A DNA stretch of 32,897 nt from Prevotellaceae bacterium UBA3849 (GCA_002392645.1 DGHL01000105.1:764-33660), one strand, 5' to 3'. Counted from the first letter of the stretch, positions 8,518-16,872 are shown. The notes: generated by a model from the sequence alone, not told the origin. Made by a program: numbers and translations.

Positions 8518-8931
8518 GTGAAGATTACAATTGAGAATATTGACAGCATTCGCCATGCTGCAAGAGAGTTTATAAGCGCCATAGATGGTAAGGGCACATG
8601 CTTCGCCTTCTATGCGCCGATGGGTGCCGGCAAGACCACATTCATCAAGGCTATATGTGAAGAACTGGGTGTCACCGACGTTATAACATCGCCTACATTC
8701 GCCATTGTAAACGAATATACCGACGGTAACGGTGCGCCGATATACCACTTTGACTTCTACAGAATAAAGAAGATGGAGGAACTTGCCGACATGGGTGCCG
8801 ACGAGTATTTCTATTCTGGTGACCTTTGCCTTATGGAGTGGCCTGAACTCGTAGAGGATGCCCTGCCTGATGATACGGTGAAGATAACGATAACGCCTCA
8901 GGAAGACGGCTCACGCATAGTTGAGTTCTAA
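8518..8931 (+). CDS. tsaE: tRNA t6A modification ATPase TsaE
   Basis: 137 residues from a GTG start. The P-loop APMGAGKTTF (33-42), SPTFAIVNEY, HFDFYRI and LMEWPE motifs are diagnostic for TsaE. The protein works with TsaB and TsaD in making threonylcarbamoyl-adenosine at position 37 of ANN-decoding tRNAs. It closes the holB-porX run, and porX-tsaE adjacency is usual in Bacteroidetes. An in-frame GTG just downstream of an AAAAGAA stretch fits the weak ribosome-binding style of the phylum. A tandem repeat array follows directly after the stop. Confidence 0.93.
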   Translation: MKITIENIDSIRHAAREFISAIDGKGTCFAFYAPMGAGKTTFIKAICEELGVTDVITSPTFAIVNEYTDGNGAPIYHFDFYRIKKMEELADMGADEYFYSGDLCLMEWPELVEDALPDDTVKITITPQEDGSRIVEF

Positions 8932-8939
8932 TGTTTTCA

Positions 8940-9020
8940 CAAGATGTGACATTCGAAAGGTAAGACACTCGCAAGATGTAACATTAACAAGGTGTGGCAT
9001 CTATAAAGTGTGACAAAGTG
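8940..9020. repeat. Five-unit 16-bp degenerate tandem array
   Basis: Units start at 8940, 8956, 8972, 8988 and 9005 and fit a consensus CAAGRTGTRACATTCG; the third and first are closest, and one extra base lies before the fifth. The array begins nine bases after the tsaE stop. Nothing in it looks coding. It occupies the spacer between the convergent tsaE and trxA genes. Confidence 0.7.
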
Positions 9021-9083
9021 GAGCAACCCACTACTTACCTTTGGGACAGTGGGTGTCCGACAACTCTCACACCGTACGCAATT

Positions 9084-9118
9084 AGAGAAAAGAGAAAAGA
9101 GAAAAGAGAAAAGAGAAA
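9084..9118. repeat. AGAGAAA microsatellite, five perfect 7-bp copies
   Basis: Five exact head-to-tail copies of AGAGAAA followed by an A-run. It lies between the 16-bp array and the shared terminator, so changes in copy number would not alter a coding frame. Confidence 0.9.
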
Positions 9119-9138
9119 AATTCATAGAAACAAACAAA

Positions 9139-9180
9139 GGGTGAAAAGAAACCAACTAACAAGGTTTCTTTTCACCCTTT
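9139..9180. terminator. Bidirectional terminator between tsaE and trxA
   Basis: A perfect 15-bp stem (GGGTGAAAAGAAACC, 9139-9153, with its complement 9163-9177) and a nine-base loop. TTTT follows on the plus strand and TTTGTTTG on the minus strand. It suits the convergent genes on either side. The inner ten bases of the arm recur in the terminator at 32734. Confidence 0.9.
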
Positions 9181-9224
9181 TATTATTCACCTTTTATATT
9201 ATATATCATGCCAAGGCACCAAAG

Positions 9225-9539
9225 TTATGCCAGAGCATCAAACTTTGACTGAAGCGCCGTCTTGCTCTGTGCACCTACGACACGATCAATCTCCTGACCA
9301 TTCTTGAAGAATATAAGTGTTGGGATATTGCGGATGCCCATCTCTGCTGCAACGTCCTCAGCCTCCTCTACATTGCACTTGCCTACAACGATCTTGCCGT
9401 CATACTCCTCTGCAAGCTGAGCTATGATTGGAGACAACATCTTGCAAGGTCCGCACCACTCTGCCCAAAAATCAACCACGAATGGCTGTGCACCATTCTT
9501 CAAAGACTCAAAATTCTCGTTTGTAACTACTACTTCCAT
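9225..9539 (-). CDS. trxA: Thioredoxin
   Basis: 104 residues with the full thioredoxin layout: FVVDFWAEWCGPCKM (active site C29-x-x-C32), the cis-proline region IRNIPTLIFF and a closing VGAQSKTALQ helix. It reduces protein disulfides in the cytoplasm; there is no signal peptide. The ribosome-binding sequence AAGGAAG lies just before the ATG, unusually good for this window. It starts 78 bases after the stop of sprE on the same strand and may be read through from it; I see no clear promoter in the gap. Confidence 0.95.
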   Translation of the reverse strand: MEVVVTNENFESLKNGAQPFVVDFWAEWCGPCKMLSPIIAQLAEEYDGKIVVGKCNVEEAEDVAAEMGIRNIPTLIFFKNGQEIDRVVGAQSKTALQSKFDALA

Positions 9540-9617
9540 TGTCTGTCTTCCTTTCTTTTAATTATTACACTTCGTTTTATTAACCACCTCTCTCTCCTTT
9601 TTATATAGCTTATTGCA

Positions 9618-12600
9618 TCAGAAACCGTCGAGCTCGTAGTATTCATCCTCTATATCGCGTGACGATTTCTTTCCTTCGTCATCGCTGAACTCGAATGTCT
9701 CGCTATCATCGGTGCTCTCTGTCTTCGTGCTTTCACCATCAGAGAACTCAAACGTCTCACCGCCATTATCGGCATTATCCTTGCCGCTATCACTGTCACC
9801 GTCACCTATGACGATTTCCATTGCGCCATCATCTTTCTTCTTGTCGCCAGCGCCATCGTCTGGTATTGCGAAGTCGTTTGCATCAGACTGTGATAAGGAT
9901 TCCTTGGTTGGCTCTGCATCATCAGGTATTGCAAAGCCATCACTTACACCAGACTTGGTTGCAGGAGCCACGTTTTCTGGTTCTGCAGGTATGACGAAGC
10001 CTTCATTGCTGCCAGACTGCGATACAGGTTCCTTCACTGTTTCCTGCTCTGCCGGATATTCCGGAACATCCATCGACTCCGTTGTTGCAGGAGATACCGG
10101 CGTTTCCTGTGCATCAGGTATTGCAAACTCATTACTATCGTCACGCTTTACGGCTGGAACCATGCTCTCCGTTTCTACCGGAATGGCGAAGCCTTCGTCA
10201 CTCTTAGTCTGCTTTGCAGGCTCATTATCGGCAGGAGCATCGAACATACCGTCATCACTCTTAGTCTGCTTCGCAGGCTCGCTGTCGGCAGGAACATCGA
10301 ACATACCATCGTTATCAACTGATGACTGTCGTGGTGACTCAGCAGGCATATCAATAGTCTCGCCACCGCTCTGCGAAGGAGCATTGTCGGCAGGTATGTC
10401 AAATGCCTCACCTGTCTGCGCAGCTTTTGAAGTATCCTCATCAGTAGGCATATCAATTTCCGTGCCAACTGGCGCTACTGTCTCTTTGTCTTCTGGTATG
10501 GCAATGGTTTCAATGTTGTCATTACGTGTCTCTTCCTCGCCCTCATTCTGGCTTATAGGCTTAGCGCCACCAGGTGCCACATCGTCAGTAGGCAGGAACG
10601 GCTTCACCGGATCAGGGTTCTCACGCGTACCTTCCTCTTCCGACTTCACCACCACAGGGTCATAGAGTTGCTCCGGTCTGCTCACCGGCAGCGGTGCGAA
10701 GTGGTGCACATAGAAAGTATCGTAGTCGTTGTATGAATAGCGATTACCTATCAAGGCAAGGTTTTCCTCACTGATCACGATAGGTCGCGCCTTGCCCATC
10801 ACCCTCTTTATGCCGTCTTGCTGCAGCAACAAGCGTGAGTACTGGCGAGCCTCGTCAAAGTTGCGGAAGCCACTCACTATCATGTGGTGCATGCCATAGG
10901 AATCGTCGATGTCAATATCGAAGTTGCGCACAATGAAACTGGTGAAGTTATATCTCGCCATCTGGAACAGCAACTGATTCTCCTGTACGCTGTCCGGTGC
11001 ATAAGCCATGACAAACAAGTAGTCAGTGTTCTTCTCGTCAGAGAACGTCTGGACATTTGCCGAGTCACTACCCTCCGTAAGCGCCACATTCCTTCTGTCC
11101 CATACGTTGGAGAGGTCAAACTTCGCTCCGTATAGTTTCTTGCCCGCCCTGACACCGTTTATTATCATGCCAGCCATCTCGCTCACTGCGCTCTGAGGAT
11201 AATCCTTCACCACATTCTCCATGGCAGACACGCACTCATCTACATCTCCGTCATTAAGTTTCGTCATACCATAGAAGAAAATGAATCGGTCGCGGTTGTC
11301 ACCAAGTGGGAAGCGCTGCTTTGAAATCTCGGCATTGGAATATACTTCCTGAAAGCGGTCTGCCTTGAATGCCTCGTATGTGGCACCGTAGAGAGAATCC
11401 TCTATGTGCTTGCCGAACTTTGCATTCTCGGCAAAATAAGGATCAGTCAGGAGTACTGTGTATTTAGAGTCTTCGCAATATTGCTTCAAACTATCCACGA
11501 AGGTCTTTGCAACATCATGGTCACCCTTACGTGAATGCAACAGGAACAGGTGGTAATACACCTCATCCTTCGGTTCATATTCAGGATATTGCGAACGCAG
11601 CCGGTCGAACTGCTTTTCACTTAAACGCAGATTATCGAGCTTATCCTTGAATATTATGGCAGATTTCACCAGACCCTCCTTAATTATCTCATGGCAGGCG
11701 GCCTTCTGTTCTTCCGTGAATGGTATCTGCGCCAGGTAGTACTCACGCTTATGAGGATCCTGCTCCACACTGTCAGACAGCAGTTCCTCTTCCTGCATCC
11801 TTTCCTTCTCAGCAGCTATCGAGTCACGCTGCTCATCGGTAAGGTTTGCCAGCTCAGCCTCGTCGTCAGACGCCTGACTGCCCACCACGGTCTTGTTATT
11901 ACGCTGCCAGTCATCTATGTTGTCGCGCCTGCCCCACTGTCTTTGGAAAGCCTGCTTACCTTGAACCACAGCCTGTGTATTGTAGAAATACCATGCGCCA
12001 GCCGCTCCCGCCGTAGAACCCAAAGCAGGCACCTGAGGAATCTTGTTCTCCGCCATGCTAATATTACCATACTTCTGCTGACGCTTTGCCACTTCTTCTT
12101 CTGTACCCTTGGCAGCCTCTTCCTTCTCTTTCTTCTTCAGGGCATCAATCACCCTGTCTATCGCCGCCAGGCGGTCTTTCTCTGGCATGACAGATAACTC
12201 AAGCAGTGAGTCTTGCAAATGTATGGCATCGGTGAACGGCACCAATTCGTCGAGCACCTTTGAGCGATGTGCCAACTCCTCATAATCAGGGCGCTCCTTG
12301 TCAAGCAGACCTATAGCTTCGCCATAGCAACGCTTGGCATCGCCATACTTCTCCATCTGCCAATAGAGGTCACCCAAATGAAGCAGCAATACACCCTTCT
12401 CTATGCCCGAACGCATAGCCTTCTCGTTACCTTTCTCGTAGGCACTGATGGCATTGGCAGTATCTTTCTCCGCCAGGTATATATTACCTATGGCATAATA
12501 CACCTGATCAAGATAATCCTTGTTGTTTTCATTGCGTGCCATGCGTTTCAGCTTGCTGATCATCTTCTTAGACTGACCCTCAGCCATAACCTCGGTCATG

Positions 12601-13457
12601 GATATCCTCGCATTGAACTCCAACTGATACGGTGGGTTCTGCCTTACAACCTTGCGAAACGCATTGTATGCCTCAAGCTTATGTCCCTGCGCTGCCTCTA
12701 TCTGTCCGAGCAGATAATACTCACGTGCCCTCTGCTTGCGTCGCATCTCATGCTTTATCACCTTGCGCAGATATTCCGCAGCCTTCGGCAGGTCGTTCAC
12801 ATGCAGATAGTAGTCACACAAGGTATAGTCCCACTCCTTCTGCGCCCTCCAGTCTATGCTGTCGCGCATCATATTGCGTATGACATCCTCTGCATCATAC
12901 AGCCAGCCGCTCTCTATATAGCATTTTGCCAGCCAAGCCCTCGCCTTACCATAGATGGAAGGCTGCCCCTTGTACAAACGAGACATATACGAGAAGGTAG
13001 CGGCAGCCTCATCAAACTCTCCCTTATGAAACTGCGACCTGCCCATCAGCATCCATGCACGCCACAAGAACGGATTGTACTCCTTCCTTGACAGCCATTC
13101 TATGTCTGCCTGAGTCTTTCTACGGTCTTTGTTCCACTCCGGCTTTGCCTTAATGCTATGTATCTGTATAGCCTTCTGAGCCTTCAGTATGGCAGCGTCG
13201 AAGCTACCCTTGCCAAGTTCACGACTGGCCTTGTTACCTACGGTGTAGAGCGGCAGCATCTCCGTATAGTTGTCCTTATTGCCTTTCTCCTTCTCCAAAG
13301 AGCCTTCTATATAGGCCTGCGCACCGTTATAGTAAACATTATACCTTGCAGTGAATGAATGCCAGAAACGCGTCATTCCCGTGTTCTTCTTCGTTGAACA
13401 CGAAGCCAGCACGAGCATGATGACAAGTATGGGGTATATGTATTTTCTGGTCTTCAC
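9618..13457 (-). CDS. porW: SprE/PorW-like TPR lipoprotein of type IX secretion, with a repetitive acidic tail
   Basis: 1279 residues. The lipobox VLASC puts the lipidated Cys at 20. KKNTGMTRFWHSFTARYNVYYNG, a stretch of TPR-type helical hairpins (about 60-420) and a mid region with Ala/Gly-rich and charged segments match SprE (PorW), a lipoprotein required for T9SS function that links the secretion machine to its motor. A conserved beta/alpha part (about 850-960, YLFVMAYAPDSVQENQLLFQMARYNF split here as YLFVMAYAPDS and LLFQMARYNF) is also present. After it, about 300 residues of low-complexity acidic sequence carry about ten copies of an [FM]-[DAV]-[IV]-P motif (FDIPADN, FDVPADSE, FAIPDD). 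I do not know this tail from characterised family members. The ATG at 13457 gives a proper signal sequence. Confidence 0.85.
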   Translation of the reverse strand: MKTRKYIYPILVIMLVLASCSTKKNTGMTRFWHSFTARYNVYYNGAQAYIEGSLEKEKGNKDNYTEMLPLYTVGNKASRELGKGSFDAAILKAQKAIQIHSIKAKPEWNKDRRKTQADIEWLSRKEYNPFLWRAWMLMGRSQFHKGEFDEAAATFSYMSRLYKGQPSIYGKARAWLAKCYIESGWLYDAEDVIRNMMRDSIDWRAQKEWDYTLCDYYLHVNDLPKAAEYLRKVIKHEMRRKQRAREYYLLGQIEAAQGHKLEAYNAFRKVVRQNPPYQLEFNARISMTEVMAEGQSKKMISKLKRMARNENNKDYLDQVYYAIGNIYLAEKDTANAISAYEKGNEKAMRSGIEKGVLLLHLGDLYWQMEKYGDAKRCYGEAIGLLDKERPDYEELAHRSKVLDELVPFTDAIHLQDSLLELSVMPEKDRLAAIDRVIDALKKKEKEEAAKGTEEEVAKRQQKYGNISMAENKIPQVPALGSTAGAAGAWYFYNTQAVVQGKQAFQRQWGRRDNIDDWQRNNKTVVGSQASDDEAELANLTDEQRDSIAAEKERMQEEELLSDSVEQDPHKREYYLAQIPFTEEQKAACHEIIKEGLVKSAIIFKDKLDNLRLSEKQFDRLRSQYPEYEPKDEVYYHLFLLHSRKGDHDVAKTFVDSLKQYCEDSKYTVLLTDPYFAENAKFGKHIEDSLYGATYEAFKADRFQEVYSNAEISKQRFPLGDNRDRFIFFYGMTKLNDGDVDECVSAMENVVKDYPQSAVSEMAGMIINGVRAGKKLYGAKFDLSNVWDRRNVALTEGSDSANVQTFSDEKNTDYLFVMAYAPDSVQENQLLFQMARYNFTSFIVRNFDIDIDDSYGMHHMIVSGFRNFDEARQYSRLLLQQDGIKRVMGKARPIVISEENLALIGNRYSYNDYDTFYVHHFAPLPVSRPEQLYDPVVVKSEEEGTRENPDPVKPFLPTDDVAPGGAKPISQNEGEEETRNDNIETIAIPEDKETVAPVGTEIDMPTDEDTSKAAQTGEAFDIPADNAPSQSGGETIDMPAESPRQSSVDNDGMFDVPADSEPAKQTKSDDGMFDAPADNEPAKQTKSDEGFAIPVETESMVPAVKRDDSNEFAIPDAQETPVSPATTESMDVPEYPAEQETVKEPVSQSGSNEGFVIPAEPENVAPATKSGVSDGFAIPDDAEPTKESLSQSDANDFAIPDDGAGDKKKDDGAMEIVIGDGDSDSGKDNADNGGETFEFSDGESTKTESTDDSETFEFSDDEGKKSSRDIEDEYYELDGF
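10201..10314 (-). repeat. 57-bp near-identical tandem duplication inside sprE/porW
   Basis: Two adjacent 57-bp units (10201-10257 and 10258-10314) encode a 19-residue block, DGMFD-V/A-PAD-S/N-EPAKQTKS. They differ at only a few positions, so this is a recent in-frame duplication within the more degenerate repeat tail. The frame is kept. Confidence 0.85.
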
Positions 13458-13510
13458 TTAGCGTTTTTTTCCTTATGGTTTTCGCACCAATTTTACAGTT
13501 GCGCGATTTT

Positions 13511-13606
13511 GCATCGTAAAAGCTATCAAATTACGCTGTAAAAGCTATCAAATTACATCGTAAAAGCTATCAAATTACACTGTAATAGCTATGCTTTTAC
13601 AGCGCC
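13511..13606. repeat. 22-bp-period repeat array (locus B)
   Basis: Three units containing GTAAAAGCTATCAAATT start at 13511, 13533 and 13555, exactly 22 bp apart. A fourth at 13577 is altered and turns into an inverted half-unit (GCTTTTACAGCGCC). The unit is the reverse complement of that at 3396-3457. The array fills most of the spacer between the stop of aroA and the start of sprE on the minus strand. Confidence 0.85.
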
Positions 13607-13670
13607 TTTTATAACAGCTTGGAATGCAGCACGTTGCACAAGGGCCCCTTTCCCAGGTTTTCGATACAAA

Positions 13671-14939
13671 TTACAGTTCCGGGGTTATCTCAAAACCTGC
13701 GGTTTTCAGGTCGTCCCAGAACCTCGGATAGCTCTTTGTAACCACCTCAGGATTGTTTATCTTCAAGCCTGGGAACATGATGGCAGCGGGTGCAAATGCC
13801 ATAGCCATGCGATGGTCCTCATAGGTATCAATCACCGGATTCTCATCAGGTTCGCACATCGTACCATCCCATGACAGCACTCCCTCTACGCTGTCGTCGA
13901 GCACATAGCCCAGTTTCTTCATTTCATTCTTCAGCGCTGCTATACGGTCGGTTTCCTTAATACGCAGCGTCTGCAATCCCTCAAAGCGGAATGGGATGCC
14001 CATCAATGCGGTTGTCACCACCACCGTCTGCGCCAGGTCCGGCTGTCCTATGAGGTCAAAGTCAAAGCGTGGCAATCCCCTATGGTGAGCCGTAAGCGTC
14101 ACGTCGGTAGGCTGCATGGGTTCTTTCTTGTCGAACTGTGTCTTCACTCCCAGCATGCTGAATATATACCTGACGGCACTGTCGCCCTGACGACTGCTGT
14201 CCATCAATCCAGGCATTACCACCTGATGCTCAGCATCCACGCCATGTTTCTTGCTCAGAAGGGCTACTATCTCATACCAATAGCTTGCCGCACTCCAGTC
14301 GTTCTCTATATAGAAGGCTGTTTCCCTATACGGCTGTGGCTTTACGTCTATCGTCGATGCATCTATCCAGTCAGCATCAGCACCAAACTCGCGCATGGTA
14401 CATACCGTAAGATCTATGTACGGGCGCGATATCACATTGCCGGTAAGCTGCAGACGCAGTCCGTTTGCCATTGCCGGACCAATCATGAGCAGTGCTGATA
14501 TATACTGCGACGACACATTGCCCGGTATCTGCAGTTTGCCGCCTTCTAGTTTCTTACCTTTTATGCGAAGCGGTGGAAAGCCCTCCTTCTCCACATATTC
14601 TATATCGGCACCCAGTCGGCGCAGAGCATCCACCAATACGGATATCGGTCTGTGTTTCATGCGATCGGTACCAGTAATAACGTGTTCACCCTCCGTCACG
14701 CTGAGCAGCGCAGTAGTGAAGCGCATAGCAGTACCTGCCGCCTTTATGTCAATCTCATACGACATCTCACCGAGAGCCTTCACCATAACGTCGGTATCAT
14801 CGCATTTACTAAGGTTAGCGGGATGATTGCTGTTTCCCGCAAGTGCATTTATCATCAGTGCCCTGTTGCTGATGCTCTTTGAGGCTGGCAATGTCACCTC
14901 GCAGTTCATCGTCAGGGGAGCATTTATTGTATATTGCAT
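13671..14939 (-). CDS. aroA: 3-phosphoshikimate 1-carboxyvinyltransferase (EPSP synthase)
   Basis: 422 residues. The opening LPASKSISNRALMINALA, AAGTAMRF, DRMKHRPISVLVDALRRLGA, GNVSSQYISALLMIGP, LRIKETDRIAALKNEMKKLG and YEDHRMAMAFAP blocks are the EPSP synthase signature. The enzyme joins shikimate-3-phosphate and phosphoenolpyruvate in the chorismate pathway, in the cytoplasm. The usual LGNAGTxxR is here AAGTAMR and the usual TGDEQLRxRP is TGTDRMKHRP, which is the Bacteroidetes form. It has its own consensus promoter. The sprE gene follows 213 bases downstream across the 22-bp array. Confidence 0.93.
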   Translation of the reverse strand: MQYTINAPLTMNCEVTLPASKSISNRALMINALAGNSNHPANLSKCDDTDVMVKALGEMSYEIDIKAAGTAMRFTTALLSVTEGEHVITGTDRMKHRPISVLVDALRRLGADIEYVEKEGFPPLRIKGKKLEGGKLQIPGNVSSQYISALLMIGPAMANGLRLQLTGNVISRPYIDLTVCTMREFGADADWIDASTIDVKPQPYRETAFYIENDWSAASYWYEIVALLSKKHGVDAEHQVVMPGLMDSSRQGDSAVRYIFSMLGVKTQFDKKEPMQPTDVTLTAHHRGLPRFDFDLIGQPDLAQTVVVTTALMGIPFRFEGLQTLRIKETDRIAALKNEMKKLGYVLDDSVEGVLSWDGTMCEPDENPVIDTYEDHRMAMAFAPAAIMFPGLKINNPEVVTKSYPRFWDDLKTAGFEITPEL

Positions 14940-14968
14940 TTTATGTTTGAGTGTTTACCTAATAAACG

Positions 14969-15000
14969 CAAATTTAACAAATATATTTGACACAGGCAAA
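14969..15000 (-). promoter_or_regulatory. Bacteroidetes promoter for aroA
   Basis: On the minus strand: TTTG, 20-base spacer, TAAATTTG. The leader to the aroA ATG is about 23 bases. Confidence 0.8.
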
Positions 15001-15035
15001 CAAACGCTGATGTTTTTCCTCGTTTTATGTAATAA

Positions 15036-16721
15036 TTAACAAAAAAAGCAATGTATTGTTTGCACAACTGAAGATTTCTTATTATCTTTGCATTCGATTT
15101 TCGAATCAATCGGGATGTGGCGCAGTTGGTTAGCGTACGCGTCTGGGGGGCGTGTGGTCGCCAGTTCGAGTCTGGTCATCCCGACCAAAGGTGACAATTG
15201 AAGATTTTCGGTTGTCATCTTTTCTTTTTCATCCTTACAACTACTTGAAAACAAACGGAATATCTTAAACACCTCGTTTTCTGTATCGGTTCGATAACTG
15301 TTTGTATTCTTGTCAAAGTAAATTCCGTTTGGAAAGAGTAAGTTTTGCAGTTTTTGCCTACTATGGAAATTTCCCTTTTGCCACAAAACACCTAATTCAC
15401 AAGACATTGCAATCGTTTCGTCTATGAAATTCTTGAGGTTCGATATATTTTTGTCAGCCTCTGCAAGCTCACTTTCGATTTCTGCTAATTCTTTGTTCAG
15501 TGTGCTTATCGTGGTTTGAAATATGCTTTCTGTAATTTCCCCTATACCAAAACGAACCTGAACCTTTTCTATTTTATTATTCACCTCTACATGCCGTTTT
15601 CTCAACTCTTTACGCATGGAACTTTTATTGTTACTCAAGTCGTTAAAGACCTTATGCAGAACTTTTGACAATATAGGAATAAATTCTGTCGGTATATGAT
15701 AGGTATTCAGCAACTCTGTATAAAGATTGTGCATAATAGTTGTGCTTCGATTGCACTGACAACCTATCTTATTGCATTTGTAATAGTCTTTTCCCTTTCC
15801 CTTGACGGTGTAGCCGGTAATGTAACCTCCACAATCTGCACACTTTACATGACGTTTAAGGGGAAATAATTCAGTAACCTTTTGTTGTTCATACCCTGCT
15901 CGGGTGAGACCATTTGCCCTATTCCATGTGTCTTCATCAATCAACACCTCTTGCTTCCCTCTGACAGGCTCATAATTTAGCAAACGATTAACTATCCATC
16001 CACAATAGAACCTATTTCGCAAAATATCGTTGAGGGACTTTCTGTTAACTTTTACTCCTAACGATTTCAAGCGTTCTACAATCTCCATATCACTTGCACC
16101 TTCATTGGCTTTCCATATCCAAGCATTGCGAAGTTTTCGCCCTATCTCGTTGACGGTATGAATGTGTGTCTTCCCCACTTTCTTGTGGTCATAGCCAAGC
16201 GGTGGTCTTCCGTACCACTCTCCTCGCTTAATGCACTCGGTCATGCCCATGACAGCCTTATCACGTCTTAGATTATTCTCAAATTGATTGAATAGGAAAA
16301 TGATATTTTCCATAAATTCACCTACTGCGCTATCGGGGTCTGTCAGTTGCGTTGCAGATACAACATAGATTCCTTTTGCCTTCAGATATGCCTTGGTCAT
16401 CATTGCTTCCATACCTGCGCGGCTAAAGCGGTCAAAAGAATAAACCAAAATTATATTTATTTCCTTATCCTTTGCCACATCTGCAATCATTTCCTTATAC
16501 ATTTTACCTTCATTCTTTGCACTCTCATGCTTTCCACCAAACTCACGTTTGATGGTTATACCGTTAGCCTCAGCAAATTCTCTGCATATTTTCTTCTGAT
16601 TGGCAAGACTGTAATTTTCGTTTTCCTGTCTCTCAGTGCTTACTCTTGTCCATAGTGCTGCTACCTTATGCTCGAGTTTTGCATATTCAACGACTTTATT
16701 TTTTTGTTTCTTTTTCGACAT
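15036..16721 (-). CDS. Large serine recombinase of the integrated island
   Basis: 561 residues. The catalytic resolvase domain opens AALWTRVSTERQENENYSL (nucleophile Ser in RVSTERQ), with YSFDRFSRAG and FENNLRRDKA. A recombinase domain (GRPPLGYDHKK, NDILRNRFYCGWI), a zinc ribbon (CADCGG...YYKCNKIGCQCN) and a coiled-coil segment follow. Such proteins integrate and excise mobile DNA. ATG at 16721 follows AGGAA and lies seven bases after the 47-aa gene. The last 50 or so residues come from the tRNA terminator, the antisense tRNA (GMTRLELATTRPPDAY...) and chromosomal sequence beyond it, so the natural C-terminus is created by the junction with the host; in a circular form it would differ. Genuine function probably ends near the coiled coil. 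Confidence 0.88.
   Translation of the reverse strand: MSKKKQKNKVVEYAKLEHKVAALWTRVSTERQENENYSLANQKKICREFAEANGITIKREFGGKHESAKNEGKMYKEMIADVAKDKEINIILVYSFDRFSRAGMEAMMTKAYLKAKGIYVVSATQLTDPDSAVGEFMENIIFLFNQFENNLRRDKAVMGMTECIKRGEWYGRPPLGYDHKKVGKTHIHTVNEIGRKLRNAWIWKANEGASDMEIVERLKSLGVKVNRKSLNDILRNRFYCGWIVNRLLNYEPVRGKQEVLIDEDTWNRANGLTRAGYEQQKVTELFPLKRHVKCADCGGYITGYTVKGKGKDYYKCNKIGCQCNRSTTIMHNLYTELLNTYHIPTEFIPILSKVLHKVFNDLSNNKSSMRKELRKRHVEVNNKIEKVQVRFGIGEITESIFQTTISTLNKELAEIESELAEADKNISNLKNFIDETIAMSCELGVLWQKGNFHSRQKLQNLLFPNGIYFDKNTNSYRTDTENEVFKIFRLFSSSCKDEKEKMTTENLQLSPLVGMTRLELATTRPPDAYANQLRHIPIDSKIECKDNKKSSVVQTIHCFFC
15059..15090 (+). promoter_or_regulatory. Bacteroidetes promoter for tRNA-Pro
   Basis: TTTG at 15059-15062, 20-base spacer, TATCTTTG at 15083-15090. 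The tRNA begins 20 bases further on. A small ATTCG/CGAAT hairpin (15092-15106) lies in the leader. Confidence 0.85.
15111..15187 (+). tRNA. tRNA-Pro (anticodon GGG), CCA encoded
   Basis: 77 bases. The acceptor arm CGGGATG/CATCCCG, a D arm with AGTTGGTTA, an anticodon stem CGCGT/GCGTG around the loop CTGGGGG (anticodon GGG), the T loop TTCGAGT in stem CCAG/CTGG, discriminator A and an encoded CCA are all present. It reads CCC and CCU proline codons. Promoter upstream and terminator downstream make it a single-gene unit. The large serine recombinase frame runs antisense through its full length. Confidence 0.95.
15190..15230 (+). terminator. Rho-independent terminator of tRNA-Pro
   Basis: A 13-bp stem with three G-U pairs (15190-15202 and 15207-15219), a four-base loop, then TTTTCTTTTT. 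It starts three bases after the CCA end. The same bases are codons of the recombinase on the opposite strand. Confidence 0.85.
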
Positions 16722-16728
16722 TTCCTAT

Positions 16729-16872
16729 TTAATTTATCGTACTTATATTATCATATACAATCGTTCCAAACGTATAAAGGAACTCTAAGATTTTCTTCTG
16801 TGTTGTTTCGTCTGCCAATCCTATTTCATTGAACGACTTATTGTATTCTCTTATCTCATCTTCACTGAACAT
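16729..16872 (-). CDS. 47-aa ORF translationally linked to the recombinase
   Basis: MFSEDEIREY at the start, then ADETTQKKILEFLYTFG and an end at NISTIN; 47 residues, mostly helical and acidic. Its stop is seven bases before the recombinase ATG, with AGGAA between, so the two are very probably one transcript. I recall similar short acidic ORFs before recombinases on Bacteroidetes mobile elements, without known function. A still smaller frame (16862-16930, 22 codons, MSGKDRGGKQRNKR...) overlaps its start by 11 bases and could be a leader peptide. No consensus promoter is clear upstream; TTCCTTGC at about 16960 is a poor match. The remaining spacer to 17080 shows nothing else. Confidence 0.6.
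   Translation of the reverse strand: MFSEDEIREYNKSFNEIGLADETTQKKILEFLYTFGTIVYDNISTIN

Noticed and set aside
8994..9248. Plus-strand frame of 84 codons after tsaE
   Set aside because: It is built from the 16-bp array, the AGAGAAA microsatellite and the terminator, and runs into trxA on the other strand.
9712..10665. Plus-strand frame of 317 codons opposite the sprE tail
   Set aside because: It is the complement of the repetitive acidic tail, with Ser/Ala/Gly-rich shadow composition and no start signal or promoter.
12267..13091. Plus-strand frame of 274 codons opposite sprE
   Set aside because: Shadow of the TPR-coding region; no signal peptide, motif or promoter.
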